Origin: Helicobacter sp.
GTDB taxonomy: Bacteria; Campylobacterota; Campylobacteria; Campylobacterales; Helicobacteraceae
Assembly: GCA_029257755.1 (NCBI GenBank)
Contig: JARIAP010000159.1
Location: forward strand, 1-11,807
DNA: 11,807 nucleotides
Direction: 5' to 3'
This document shows, piece after piece, positions 1-8,632 of this stretch (the first letter of the stretch is position 1; the number at the start of each line of letters is the position of its first letter). The translations under genes were made by a program, and so were the position numbers. The notes beneath the pieces were generated by a model, which did no database searches, was not told the origin of the DNA, and worked only from the letters and a program-made list of their open reading frames with translations.

Positions 1-20
1 TTATTTCATTATTTTTAATG

Positions 21-902
21 TTAATAGTTTTCATCAATTGCTTTATATATAATAGCACCAAGTCTTGATTTTAATTTATTAGCACCAATATGATTTATTT
101 GCATATAAGTATCAATTTGTATTATATTTTCAATATTTTTACTACAATCATAGAATTTCAATAATATTTTCATTGTTTCATCATTAACTATATTTATATT
201 CAATATTCTATTTGCAACTTTATCAATCTTTATAAATTTACTTAATTCTAAAATAATTATATCTTTTATATCTCTATTGTTAATTAAATTACTATCCCAC
301 GAAACTATATATTTTGGCATTGTTGCAATAGAATCTTGAAAATTTGTTAGTATTGAATTGCCATAACTCATATTTCCAGACAATATTTGATACAATGAAA
401 TATCGCTTCTCAAATCATTTAATAAAGCCTTAAATGATTTATATTGCTTAAAAGATGGTGTATCGCATTGAATAATAATTGATGATAATTTTTGTTGCTT
501 TGTTTGTATTCTATTATATATATCATCTCTTAACATAGATTGCTTTATTTTAATTCTAACAAACACCTTATTACCATCTTTATTAGTTTGATCTATTTCA
601 ATAAATGGCAAATCTTTTATATGAGATTCAAACAAAATGTTACTCACTCCACTTGTTTTTAATGTATTGTTGTTTTCTTGTATTGTATTACTTAATGAAT
701 ATTTTATGCTTACCTTTAAATTTGTAGTTAAGTCTTGAATTGCATGTTGTTTTGCAACTTCAAAACTAGATCCATAACCTTGACCATAAATATAGTCGTT
801 ATTTTTTGATTCATATATTATATTTTTTGTATTTTTACATCCAATGATATTAATACTAAAAAAACATATTAAAAAATATTGAATAACACGAATATATAGC
901 AT
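21..902 (-). CDS. LPP20-like outer-membrane lipoprotein
   Basis: A 293-residue predicted lipoprotein. Residues 1-22 form a type II signal peptide: Arg at position 5, a hydrophobic stretch (about 6-20) and a lipobox ending Ile-Ile-Gly-Cys with the lipidated Cys at 22. Residues about 38-125 have the pattern of the LPP20 domain: YGQGYG, then spaced alanines (VAKQHAIQDL), a strand with VSIKYS, and later KVFVRIKIKQ. LPP20 proteins are envelope lipoproteins of Helicobacter and relatives whose biochemical role is unknown. The remaining residues (about 125-293) match nothing I recognise; they are Ile/Asn/Lys-rich and look folded rather than repetitive. The ATG has a GGAG ribosome site a few bases upstream. 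The gene starts 15 bases after the prs stop, so it is probably cotranscribed with prs, although no functional link is obvious. The family call is by pattern only. Confidence 0.8.
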   Translation of the reverse strand: MLYIRVIQYFLICFFSINIIGCKNTKNIIYESKNNDYIYGQGYGSSFEVAKQHAIQDLTTNLKVSIKYSLSNTIQENNNTLKTSGVSNILFESHIKDLPFIEIDQTNKDGNKVFVRIKIKQSMLRDDIYNRIQTKQQKLSSIIIQCDTPSFKQYKSFKALLNDLRSDISLYQILSGNMSYGNSILTNFQDSIATMPKYIVSWDSNLINNRDIKDIIILELSKFIKIDKVANRILNINIVNDETMKILLKFYDCSKNIENIIQIDTYMQINHIGANKLKSRLGAIIYKAIDENY

Positions 903-917
903 AAACTCTCCAACAAA

Positions 918-1850
918 TCAAATAAACAAAGAATTTACACTTTCATTATGATATATTCTTCTTACTACTTCTGCAAATAATGGTGCTACTGAAATTATTT
1001 TAATTTTATCACTTTTCTTTTTTAATGGTATAGAATCACTCATAACAACTTCATCAAGAACACTAGAATTAATTCTCTCATAAGCATTTCCACTTAAAAC
1101 AGGATGTGTCCCAATAGCCATAACACTTAAAGCACCTCTATCTTTTAAAACCTCTGCGGCTTTACACATAGTTCCAGCAGTATCAATCATATCATCAATT
1201 AATACTACATCTTTTCCTTTAACATCACCTATAATATTCATAACTTCACTTTCATTAGCTTTCTCTCGTTTTTTATCAACTATTACCAAATCAAGCCCTA
1301 AATGATTTGCAAAATACCTAGCTCTTGATACACCCCCAATATCTGGACTAGCAATAATTGGATTTTTAAGATTCTTGTTACATCTTATATAATCTCTAAA
1401 TACAATTGCACCATATAAGTTATCTACAGGAATATCAAAAAAACCTTGAATCTGTCCTGCATGTAAGTCCATTGTAATAACTCTATCAATTCCCGCACTT
1501 TGAATAAGATTTGCTACAAGTTTAGCAGTTATTGGAACTCTTGGGGCTGCTTTCCTATCTTGTCTAGCATAACCAAAATATGGTATTACTGCATTAATTG
1601 AACTTGAACTACTTCTCTTAAAGGCATCTGCCATTATAAGCAATTCCATTAAGTTATCATTAGTTGGACAACAAGTTGGCTGGACAATAAATACATCTTT
1701 ACCGCGTACAGATTCACTTATTTGAACATTTATCTCACCATCACTAAAGCGGTTTAAAATAGCTTTAGATAAAGTAAAATCAAGATGCTTTGCTAAATTT
1801 TTACTAAATTCTGGATGTGCATTACCAGTGAAAATCTTAAAACCTTTCAA
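918..1850 (-). CDS. prs: Ribose-phosphate pyrophosphokinase (PRPP synthase)
   Basis: Cytoplasmic enzyme that transfers pyrophosphate from ATP to ribose-5-phosphate to give PRPP, the precursor of nucleotides, histidine and tryptophan. At 310 residues it has the normal length of a class I enzyme. Visible motifs: FSDGE (35-39), the catalytic flexible loop around YARQDRK (94-100), DLHAGQIQGFFD (128-139) with the ATP-contacting His130, SPD at 168-170, the Lys-Lys-Arg at 193-195, and the PRPP/ribose-phosphate loop DDMIDTAGT (219-227). The C-terminus HNESVNSLF is typical. The start codon is TTG: an AAGGA lies 7 bases upstream of it, no ATG fits, and the protein begins correctly at the GFKIF strand. 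A promoter with an extended -10 sits about 40 bases upstream. The LPP20-like lipoprotein gene follows after 15 bases. The call is firm. Confidence 0.98.
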   Translation of the reverse strand: MKGFKIFTGNAHPEFSKNLAKHLDFTLSKAILNRFSDGEINVQISESVRGKDVFIVQPTCCPTNDNLMELLIMADAFKRSSSSSINAVIPYFGYARQDRKAAPRVPITAKLVANLIQSAGIDRVITMDLHAGQIQGFFDIPVDNLYGAIVFRDYIRCNKNLKNPIIASPDIGGVSRARYFANHLGLDLVIVDKKREKANESEVMNIIGDVKGKDVVLIDDMIDTAGTMCKAAEVLKDRGALSVMAIGTHPVLSGNAYERINSSVLDEVVMSDSIPLKKKSDKIKIISVAPLFAEVVRRIYHNESVNSLFI

Positions 1851-1888
1851 AATATGATCCTTGAAGTAATATTAATGAAAATTTTAAT

Positions 1889-1897
1889 ATTATAGCA
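1889..1897 (-). promoter_or_regulatory. prs promoter, extended -10 (TGCTATAAT)
   Basis: Read on the minus strand this is TGC followed by a perfect TATAAT, the extended -10 form. Transcription would begin near 1882, leaving a leader of about 32 bases before the TTG start at 1850. There is no recognisable -35, as is usual for Campylobacterota sigma-70 promoters. It would drive prs and probably the lipoprotein gene behind it. Confidence 0.65.
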
Positions 1898-2242
1898 TAA
1901 TATATTTATTATCATAACTTATATTGATTTTTGAAAGAAATTAAAATATATTTATTATGTTTTTTTTATTTCTGCTAGATTTTATTGTTTATATCTTATA
2001 ATACTTATATAAAAAACAAATAAAAAAAATTATTTTAAATGTATTATTTATTTCTTTAAAAACTAAAATGTAGATTTTAAAATATTCAAAATTATGATAA
2101 AAATAAAAAATATTACTAAATTTTACCTTTAGTATTAGAAGTAATATGTTTTTGATTATAAATATATTATATTTTAATTTGACATTAGTTATTAATTTGT
2201 TATCTAAAAATAAATAAAGATTAAATAAAATGAAAGCTGTAA

Positions 2243-2248
2243 GATAAT
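2243..2248 (+). promoter_or_regulatory. Probable tkt -10 box (GATAAT)
   Basis: GATAAT lies 20 bases before the tkt ATG and would start transcription near 2255, giving a very short leader that still includes the GAGG ribosome site at 2260-2263. It deviates at one position from TATAAT and has no correctly spaced TG, so other A+T-rich hexamers upstream are possible alternatives. Confidence 0.4.
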
Positions 2249-2268
2249 TTAAAGCATGTGAGGTTAAT

Positions 2269-4236
2269 ATGGCTTATGAACAAATAGCAAATGAAATAAG
2301 AATGCTTTGTGCAGATATGGTGCAAGAGGCAAATAGTGGGCATCCGGGTGCTCCTATGGGACTTGCTGATATTGCAGTAGTATTAGCAAATCATATAAAT
2401 ATCTATCCAGAATTAAATTGGATTAATAGGGATAGATTAGTATTTAGCGGGGGACATGCAAGTGCTTTATTGTATTCTTTATTACATTTATGGGGATATA
2501 ATATAAATATGCAAGATTTGCGTAACTTTAGAAAATTAAACTCTAAAACACCCGGTCATCCAGAATATAATCATACAGATGGGGTTGAAATAACAACAGG
2601 TCCATTAGGACAAGGCGTAGCAAATGCAGTAGGTTTTGCCCTAGCAGCTAAAAGAGCAAAAGAAATATTGGGCGATATTATAAATCATAAAGTATATTGT
2701 TTTTGTGGTGATGGAGATTTGGAAGAAGGAATAAGTTATGAGGCATGTTCTTTAGCAGGTCATCATAAATTAGATAATTTAATTTTAATATATGATAGTA
2801 ATGATATTAGCATTGAAGGTAATGTAAATATTGCATTTAGCGAAGACATTGGAGCTAGATTTCGTTCTCAAGGATTTTTGGTTTTAGAAATTTGTGGGCA
2901 TGATTATTCACAAATAAATAATGCCTTATTAAGTGCTAAACAATCTGTTTCTCCTGTATTGATAATAGCAAAGACAAAAATAGCTAAAAATGCAGTCGGT
3001 TTAGAAGGTAGCCATAATGCACATGGAGCACCATTAGGCGAAGAAGTAATAGCAAATAGTAAAAAGCAAATGGGATTAAATGAAGATACATTTTTCATAA
3101 GTGAAAAAACAAGAAAACATTTTAAAGAAAGTGTATTAAGAGGAAAAAAAGCATATGAAAAATGGATTGAAGTATTAAAAAATTCAAAGCAAAAAGATAT
3201 ATTAGAATCTATGATTAGAAAAGATTTTAATAAAGTAGAATTTCCCGTGTTTAGCAATGTAGATTCTAATAAAACACAAGCTACTCTTGATTCACAAAAT
3301 GCAATTGCAACAAGGGCTAGTAATGGTAAAATTTTAAATGCTATTGCAAATGCTAATTTAGGTTTTATTGGTGGAAGCGCTGATTTAGCCCCAAGCAATA
3401 ATACAGAATTAAAGAATACAAAAGATTTTCCACATGGTAATAATATGCACTTTGGTGTTAGAGAACATGCTATGGGTGCTATTAGCAACGCATTTGCAAA
3501 TTATGGAATCTTTACGCCTTATTGTGCTACTTTTTTTGTATTTAGTGATTATTTATGTCCTAGCATTAGAGTTGCAAGCATAATGAAATCACAAGTATTT
3601 TATATATTTACACATGATTCTATTGGTGTAGGTGAAGATGGTGCAACTCATCAACCAATAGAGCAACTAAGTCATTTAAGAGCTATGCCAAATATTTTAA
3701 ACTGGCGTGTAGCATGTGCTAATGAAAATAGTATTGCGTGGCAAATAGCATTAAACATAAAACAACCACAAAGCTTTATATTAACAAGACAAAAGTTACC
3801 ATTAATACAATCACAATATATGACTAAAGAAAATGTTTCAAATGGTGCGTATATAATATCATATTCAAACATTATCAACAATTTTTTAGAATCTAGTAAA
3901 GACAAAAAATTAACATTACTTGCTAGTGGTAGTGAAGTATGTTTAGCAATTAAAGCACAAGAAGAGCTAGAGAATATAGGTATTGCAACACAAGTGGTAT
4001 CTATGCCTTGTTATGAATTATTTGTGCAAAAAGGTAAAAATTATGCTAAAAGTTTATTTGGAGATTCTAAGGTTTTAGCTATTGAAGCATTAAGGGGATT
4101 AGAATTATATTATTTTGCAGACTATGTTATTAGTATGCAGGGGTTTGGTGCAAGTGGAAAAGGTGATTTATTATTTAAACATTTTGGGTTTAGTGTAGAA
4201 AATATTTGTGATAAAGCATTAAAAATCCTACAATAA
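2269..4236 (+). CDS. tkt: Transketolase
   Basis: Thiamine-diphosphate enzyme of the non-oxidative pentose phosphate pathway; it moves two-carbon ketol units between sugar phosphates and links glycolytic intermediates to ribose-5-phosphate. The 655 residues cover all three transketolase domains. Motifs seen: SGHPGAPMG with His25; GGHAS (61-65); TPGHPE (94-99); TTGPLGQG (109-116); the ThDP signature GDGD (147-150) running to Asn178; FGVREHAMG (395-403) with the Glu399 that activates ThDP; and HDSIGVGEDGATHQP (449-463) with His461. The start has GAGG 5 bases upstream. From memory the sequence resembles H. pylori transketolase throughout, a main reason for the Helicobacter assignment. It supplies the substrate of the divergent neighbour prs, though the long spacer argues against tight co-regulation. 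It converges on ppc with 18 bases between stop codons. Confidence 0.98.
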   Translation: MAYEQIANEIRMLCADMVQEANSGHPGAPMGLADIAVVLANHINIYPELNWINRDRLVFSGGHASALLYSLLHLWGYNINMQDLRNFRKLNSKTPGHPEYNHTDGVEITTGPLGQGVANAVGFALAAKRAKEILGDIINHKVYCFCGDGDLEEGISYEACSLAGHHKLDNLILIYDSNDISIEGNVNIAFSEDIGARFRSQGFLVLEICGHDYSQINNALLSAKQSVSPVLIIAKTKIAKNAVGLEGSHNAHGAPLGEEVIANSKKQMGLNEDTFFISEKTRKHFKESVLRGKKAYEKWIEVLKNSKQKDILESMIRKDFNKVEFPVFSNVDSNKTQATLDSQNAIATRASNGKILNAIANANLGFIGGSADLAPSNNTELKNTKDFPHGNNMHFGVREHAMGAISNAFANYGIFTPYCATFFVFSDYLCPSIRVASIMKSQVFYIFTHDSIGVGEDGATHQPIEQLSHLRAMPNILNWRVACANENSIAWQIALNIKQPQSFILTRQKLPLIQSQYMTKENVSNGAYIISYSNIINNFLESSKDKKLTLLASGSEVCLAIKAQEELENIGIATQVVSMPCYELFVQKGKNYAKSLFGDSKVLAIEALRGLELYYFADYVISMQGFGASGKGDLLFKHFGFSVENICDKALKILQ

Positions 4237-4253
4237 TTTATTATACAATAAAT
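4236..4253. terminator. Possible bidirectional terminator hairpin between tkt and ppc
   Basis: A perfect 7-bp inverted repeat, ATTTATT / AATAAAT with an ATAC loop, fills nearly the whole 18-base gap between the converging stop codons of tkt and ppc. Its symmetry and position suit a shared transcription end. Against this, the stem is only A-T pairs and no clean U-run follows on either strand, so it would be a weak intrinsic terminator. Confidence 0.3.
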
Positions 4254-4254
4254 A

Positions 4255-7008
4255 TCAACCTGTATTTCTAATTCCTTGTGCTATACCTATTATAGTGCCA
4301 TGAATTTGTTCTATTAGTCTTTTGCGTAAATCATCATATTGTGCGTTTTTATATTTTTTTATTAATTCTATTTGCAATAAACTCAATGCTTTTATATTTG
4401 GCATTCTTGCAAGTATTGTATCTCTTGTTGCTTTTTTACTTTCTAAAAGATTGTTTTCATTTCTTGTAATTAATAACCATTCTAAAGTAGTTTTGTATTC
4501 ATTCTCTATCTTATTCCAAACACTTGTTTTTAAATCAAAATCTTGCACAAAATCATTATAAATTTCTGCAATTTCCATATCTACTTTTATAAAACCTTGC
4601 GAAATAGTGTCAATTGTAGTTTTAAAAAAAATAGATTCTTGATAACAATCTTGGAGTAATTTTTTATCCCCTAATCCACTTAACGCACTTCCTAAACCAT
4701 ACCATGCAGGAATTATGGATCTATTTTGAGTCCATGCAAATACCCATGGTATAGCTCTTAAATCTTCTACTCTTTGAGTATCTTTGCGTTTGCTTGGGCG
4801 AGAACCTATATTTAAATTTTGTATAAAATCTATTGGTGTAGCACTCTTAAAATACTCCATAAAATCTGATGTTTCATACACTAATTCCCTATATGCCTTA
4901 TAAGATATTCTTGATAATTCTTCAAATCTCATTAAATATGGATCATTCTTGCAAAAATATTGTTGATTTTTTTGTGTAGTTTTATTAAAATCATCAAAGC
5001 AAAAATTATCATGCACAGATTTCTTTAATAAACTTGCTAATGTTAATGCAAAACTCCTAATAGCAATTCTTGGATTTAGGTAACGAGATGATATAATTTC
5101 ACCTTGTTCTGTAGTTTTTAGAGTTGTGCCAATACTGCCTCTAGGAAATGCTAGTAGAGCATTTTCAAGTTGCCCACCACCACGACTAACACTACCACCT
5201 TTACCATGAAAAAGCATAAATTTTATACCTAATCTTTGCTCTAATTTAACAAGATTAGATATAGCTTTATATAATGAATAGTTAGAAGTAAATATACCCC
5301 CATCTTTACTAGAATCAGAGTATCCAATCATGATTTGTTGTGAATTACCAGAATCTTTTAAATATTGCCTATAATGCTCATTTCTAGTAAGTGTTTCTAG
5401 TATTAATTCTGCATTTTCTAAATCATCAATAGTTTCAAAAAGTGGTGTTATAAATATACTTGATTTTCCCTCTTTTGTTAATATTTCACCATTATCAAGA
5501 TTTTTTACCTTACCTTTTTGCCATAATCCACTACAATAAGCAAGATAAAGGACAGCTAATAAATCACTAGCAGTTGTTGTCATAGACACAATAAAACTTT
5601 TTAAAATATCTTTACTAATAGCCTTTTTAGCCCATAATACACGCAAAAAGGCATTAATTGTTTCTCTTGTTTGCGGACTAACATCCCATAAAATTCCATT
5701 TAGATTAATTGTAGGCTCACTTAATGCCTTATTTAAAATTTCAATTTTTTTTGATTCATGTCTATGTAAAAAATCGCTATCTGTATATCCTAATAAACAA
5801 AGGACTTCTGATACAGCACTTAAATACATATCTCTATGCTCTCGAAAATCAAGTTGCATTAAATGAAAACCACCAAGCAAAACAAGATTTCTAAAACTAT
5901 TTAATCTTTTAGCAGATATAGAATCAAGTGATAATATAAGCATATCAATATCTTCTAAAAGTTCTTTTGGGCTATTATATGTAAAATCTACTTCATTAAT
6001 AGAATTTACTTTTAAAAGATGATTTTGTAGTTTTAACTTAATCAAGCTTAATTTTGCACGAAATGGCTCTCTTTCATATAATTTTAATGTAGTTTGATTT
6101 AAATATAACCTTTCTTTCTGTAGTGATTTTTGTAATTCTTTAGTTGGTGTAAAAAAATCTACTGATATAGATAATTCACGAATTAATTTATCAATTTCTC
6201 GTATATATGTATTAATTATTAACTCATGTTGCATTTTCATAACTCTTGTCATAATTTCATTTGTTATAAAAGGATTACCATCTCTATCCCCCCCTATCCA
6301 ATTACCTAACTTTATAGGTGAAATTTTTAGTGGTTTATTAAGCCTATTTGATACTTGATTAAGCACACGCAAGGCACTAGGTAAGATACTATTTTCTATA
6401 ATAAAAAGCAAATTATCAAGTTCAAATATTACTTCTAATTTTTCACTACGCACTAAATGGCTATTCCATAAAAGATGTAAGCGATATTTAATGCTATCTT
6501 TACTTTGTTGCACTTCTCTTTCTTTATATGGAATGCAATCATTTGGCATATATGAAAATTGCTCTAATTTTTCTAGTTCTCTTGTAATTTCTTGATGTGC
6601 TTCAAGGAATGTTCTACGGCGAGATTCTGTTGGATGTGCGGTAAAAACTGGATAAAATCTAATAGATTCTAGCACTCTATCGCAATCAAGTCTATCAAAA
6701 CCTTCTTCTTCAAGAATCTTATATGCAGTAGCAATACTTCTTGAAACACTTGCTATTTTTGCTTGTTCTTGTTCCTCATAAATATTTAAAATTATATTAT
6801 GCAATGAACAAGCTTTAATAATTCCCATTAAATGCTTACTTTCACTAATTTCTTGAAACAATTCTTTAATCTTTATAGAATCTACACTTTCATCTCTTAA
6901 TGAATTAAACAAGGATATAAAAATTTCTTTTACATCTGGACTATTTTCTTCAATAACTTCAAGCAATATAGATTTTAAGAGTTCATATTTGCATAATTCC
7001 TGTTTCAT
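4255..7008 (-). CDS. ppc: Phosphoenolpyruvate carboxylase
   Basis: Anaplerotic enzyme that joins PEP and bicarbonate to make oxaloacetate and phosphate. At 917 residues it is full length. Signatures in order: TAHPTE (123-128) with catalytic His125; GNWIGGDRDGNP (235-246); GYSDSSKDGG (562-571); the mobile glycine-rich loop FHGKGGSVSRGGG (600-612) keeping Arg609; GSRPSKR (735-741); LRAIPWVFAWTQ (750-761); and the C-terminal RNTG, whose Asn is part of the aspartate inhibitor site in enteric enzymes. The loop differs from the familiar FHGRGGTIGRGG form by Lys603 for Arg and Ser608 for Gly; these are conservative and probably tolerated. The ATG is preceded by AAAAGGA. The gene is divergent from ilvC with overlapping -10 boxes. 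PEP carboxylase is not something I associate with H. pylori, which fits another Helicobacter species. Confidence 0.98.
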   Translation of the reverse strand: MKQELCKYELLKSILLEVIEENSPDVKEIFISLFNSLRDESVDSIKIKELFQEISESKHLMGIIKACSLHNIILNIYEEQEQAKIASVSRSIATAYKILEEEGFDRLDCDRVLESIRFYPVFTAHPTESRRRTFLEAHQEITRELEKLEQFSYMPNDCIPYKEREVQQSKDSIKYRLHLLWNSHLVRSEKLEVIFELDNLLFIIENSILPSALRVLNQVSNRLNKPLKISPIKLGNWIGGDRDGNPFITNEIMTRVMKMQHELIINTYIREIDKLIRELSISVDFFTPTKELQKSLQKERLYLNQTTLKLYEREPFRAKLSLIKLKLQNHLLKVNSINEVDFTYNSPKELLEDIDMLILSLDSISAKRLNSFRNLVLLGGFHLMQLDFREHRDMYLSAVSEVLCLLGYTDSDFLHRHESKKIEILNKALSEPTINLNGILWDVSPQTRETINAFLRVLWAKKAISKDILKSFIVSMTTTASDLLAVLYLAYCSGLWQKGKVKNLDNGEILTKEGKSSIFITPLFETIDDLENAELILETLTRNEHYRQYLKDSGNSQQIMIGYSDSSKDGGIFTSNYSLYKAISNLVKLEQRLGIKFMLFHGKGGSVSRGGGQLENALLAFPRGSIGTTLKTTEQGEIISSRYLNPRIAIRSFALTLASLLKKSVHDNFCFDDFNKTTQKNQQYFCKNDPYLMRFEELSRISYKAYRELVYETSDFMEYFKSATPIDFIQNLNIGSRPSKRKDTQRVEDLRAIPWVFAWTQNRSIIPAWYGLGSALSGLGDKKLLQDCYQESIFFKTTIDTISQGFIKVDMEIAEIYNDFVQDFDLKTSVWNKIENEYKTTLEWLLITRNENNLLESKKATRDTILARMPNIKALSLLQIELIKKYKNAQYDDLRKRLIEQIHGTIIGIAQGIRNTG

Positions 7009-7036
7009 TCCATTCCTTTTTTTATGATTTTATGAT

Positions 7037-7042
7037 ATTATA
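7037..7042 (-). promoter_or_regulatory. ppc -10 box (TATAAT), overlapping the ilvC -10
   Basis: A perfect TATAAT on the minus strand, within TATAGTATAAT. Transcription would start near 7030, giving a leader of about 20 bases that carries the AAAAGGA ribosome site of ppc. It shares four bases with the likely ilvC -10 on the other strand. Confidence 0.55.
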
Positions 7043-7044
7043 CT
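7039..7044 (+). promoter_or_regulatory. ilvC -10 box (TATACT or shifted TATTAT)
   Basis: TATACT at this position, or TATTAT at 7036-7041 with TGA directly upstream as an extended -10, would start transcription near 7048-7051 and leave a leader of about 35 bases with AAGGA at 7076-7080. TTATAA at 7065-7070 is too close to the ribosome site to be the -10. No attenuator or leader peptide fits in the 77-base spacer, so ilvC is not controlled by classical attenuation here. Confidence 0.5.
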
Positions 7045-7076
7045 ATATTTTTAGTTTAGTTTGCTTATAAACATAA

Positions 7077-8111
<1,035 letters not shown>

Positions 8112-8188
8112 TGATTAATTTCATATTGTAATATTAATATTTATTTAAACATAATAAATTATTTATTTAATATATTCTAAGATTAAAA

Positions 8189-8218
8189 TGTTTAATATTT
8201 ATATAAATATATTAAACA
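8189..8218. terminator. A+T hairpin downstream of ilvC, possible terminator
   Basis: TGTTTAAT (8189-8196) pairs with ATTAAACA (8211-8218), and the interior ATTTATATAAAT is itself a palindrome, giving a long stem with a two-base bulge. It is 78 bases past the ilvC stop. No U-run follows directly, so termination activity is uncertain; it may simply be a low-complexity palindrome. Confidence 0.25.
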
Positions 8219-8300
8219 AACTTATTATATAATTTGTATTTTTATTAATAATTTATATTAAGACATATTGTTTGAGAGTATATTAATATTTTATAATAAG

Positions 8301-8357
8301 TAAAGCATAAATGGTAATAAATATTTAGCTTATATAATTATAAGTTTTTATGCTTTA
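8301..8357. repeat. Nested inverted repeat with 11-bp perfect arms
   Basis: TAAAGCATAAA at 8301-8311 is repeated inverted as TTTATGCTTTA at 8347-8357. Between them a second perfect hairpin, CTTATA-TAAT-TATAAG (8329-8344), is followed by TTTTT. A TATAAT at 8292-8297 (plus) would place a transcription start near the left arm, so the structure could be the folded 5' end of a short RNA. The arms contain two G-C pairs, which is uncommon here, but a chance origin is not excluded. Confidence 0.4.
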
Positions 8358-8369
8358 ATATAATAAAAG

Positions 8370-8447
8370 ATGAATTGTTTAAGCTATATTATAATAATTT
8401 TTAATATTTTAATTCTTCTTTTTAACTTTTTTTATTTATCTTTATAA
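8370..8447 (+). CDS. Candidate 25-codon hydrophobic peptide gene (speculative)
   Basis: ATG at 8370 to TAA at 8445-8447 would encode 25 residues, nearly all Ile, Leu, Phe, Tyr and Asn after a short MNCLSY start: a single membrane-spanning helix. It lies 12 bases after the nested inverted repeat, and its stop codon is inside a 9-bp inverted repeat (8438-8446 / 8448-8456) followed by TTTTA. Against it: there is no proper ribosome binding site (only AAAAG touching the ATG), and T-rich DNA automatically yields such peptides. I list it because order and spacing resemble a small type I toxin mRNA, not because coding is shown. Confidence 0.13.
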   Translation: MNCLSYIIIIFNILILLFNFFYLSL

Positions 8448-8456
8448 TATAAAGAT
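8438..8456. repeat. 9-bp inverted repeat, terminator-like on the plus strand
   Basis: ATCTTTATA and TATAAAGAT flank a single central A. As RNA on the plus strand it could fold with a 6-7-bp stem followed by TTTTA, a weak terminator shape at the end of the small frame described above. As DNA it is a near-perfect palindrome that could equally be a protein-binding site or chance. Confidence 0.3.
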
Positions 8457-8632
8457 TTTAGCGTGTTTTAACATAAGAACATAAATAAAAAGATTCAAAT
8501 AATGTATAATATAACTTATAAATACCAAAAAATAGATATAACTTGCAAACATTCCATTCTATAATTAAAATAAAAATACATAATATTTACCAAATAGTAT
8601 ATTAAAAAACTATTGCTATCTGTGTTTTTAAT

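Larger units (their letters stand above)
1851..2268. other. 418-base divergent spacer between prs and tkt
   Basis: Extremely A+T-rich spacer. It holds the prs promoter (1889-1897, minus) and the tkt promoter and ribosome site (2243-2263, plus). Between them I see no gene with a coding signature. A 7-bp perfect inverted repeat, TACTAAA at 2114-2120 and TTTAGTA at 2128-2134 with a 7-base loop, is the only compact structure. A 23-codon frame from 2146 to 2217 (plus) would encode a hydrophobic peptide ending in SKNK, but its ribosome site (AGAAG) is weak and such frames arise easily in T-rich DNA. The spacer is longer than two promoters need. Confidence 0.7.

Noticed and set aside
1..20. Another gene downstream of the lipoprotein
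   Set aside because: The only minus-strand ATG there gives a two-codon frame; too little sequence to say anything.
2230..2247. Five-codon frame (MKAVR) before tkt as a leader peptide
   Set aside because: No attenuator hairpin follows, and the best tkt -10 overlaps it.
2904..3905. Minus-strand open frames inside tkt
   Set aside because: They lie opposite a clearly coding gene, have no ribosome site and give Ser/Phe/Leu/Cys-rich products typical of antisense shadows.
4322..4561. Plus-strand frame of 79 codons opposite the 3' end of ppc
   Set aside because: Shadow of ppc; no start signals or family resemblance.
7061..7071. TGCTTATAAA as the ilvC -10
   Set aside because: It would place the transcription start inside the ribosome site, leaving no usable leader.
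8502..8564. 20-codon plus-strand frame following a TATAAT at 8505
   Set aside because: The -10 would lie inside the frame, there is no ribosome site, and the peptide resembles nothing.
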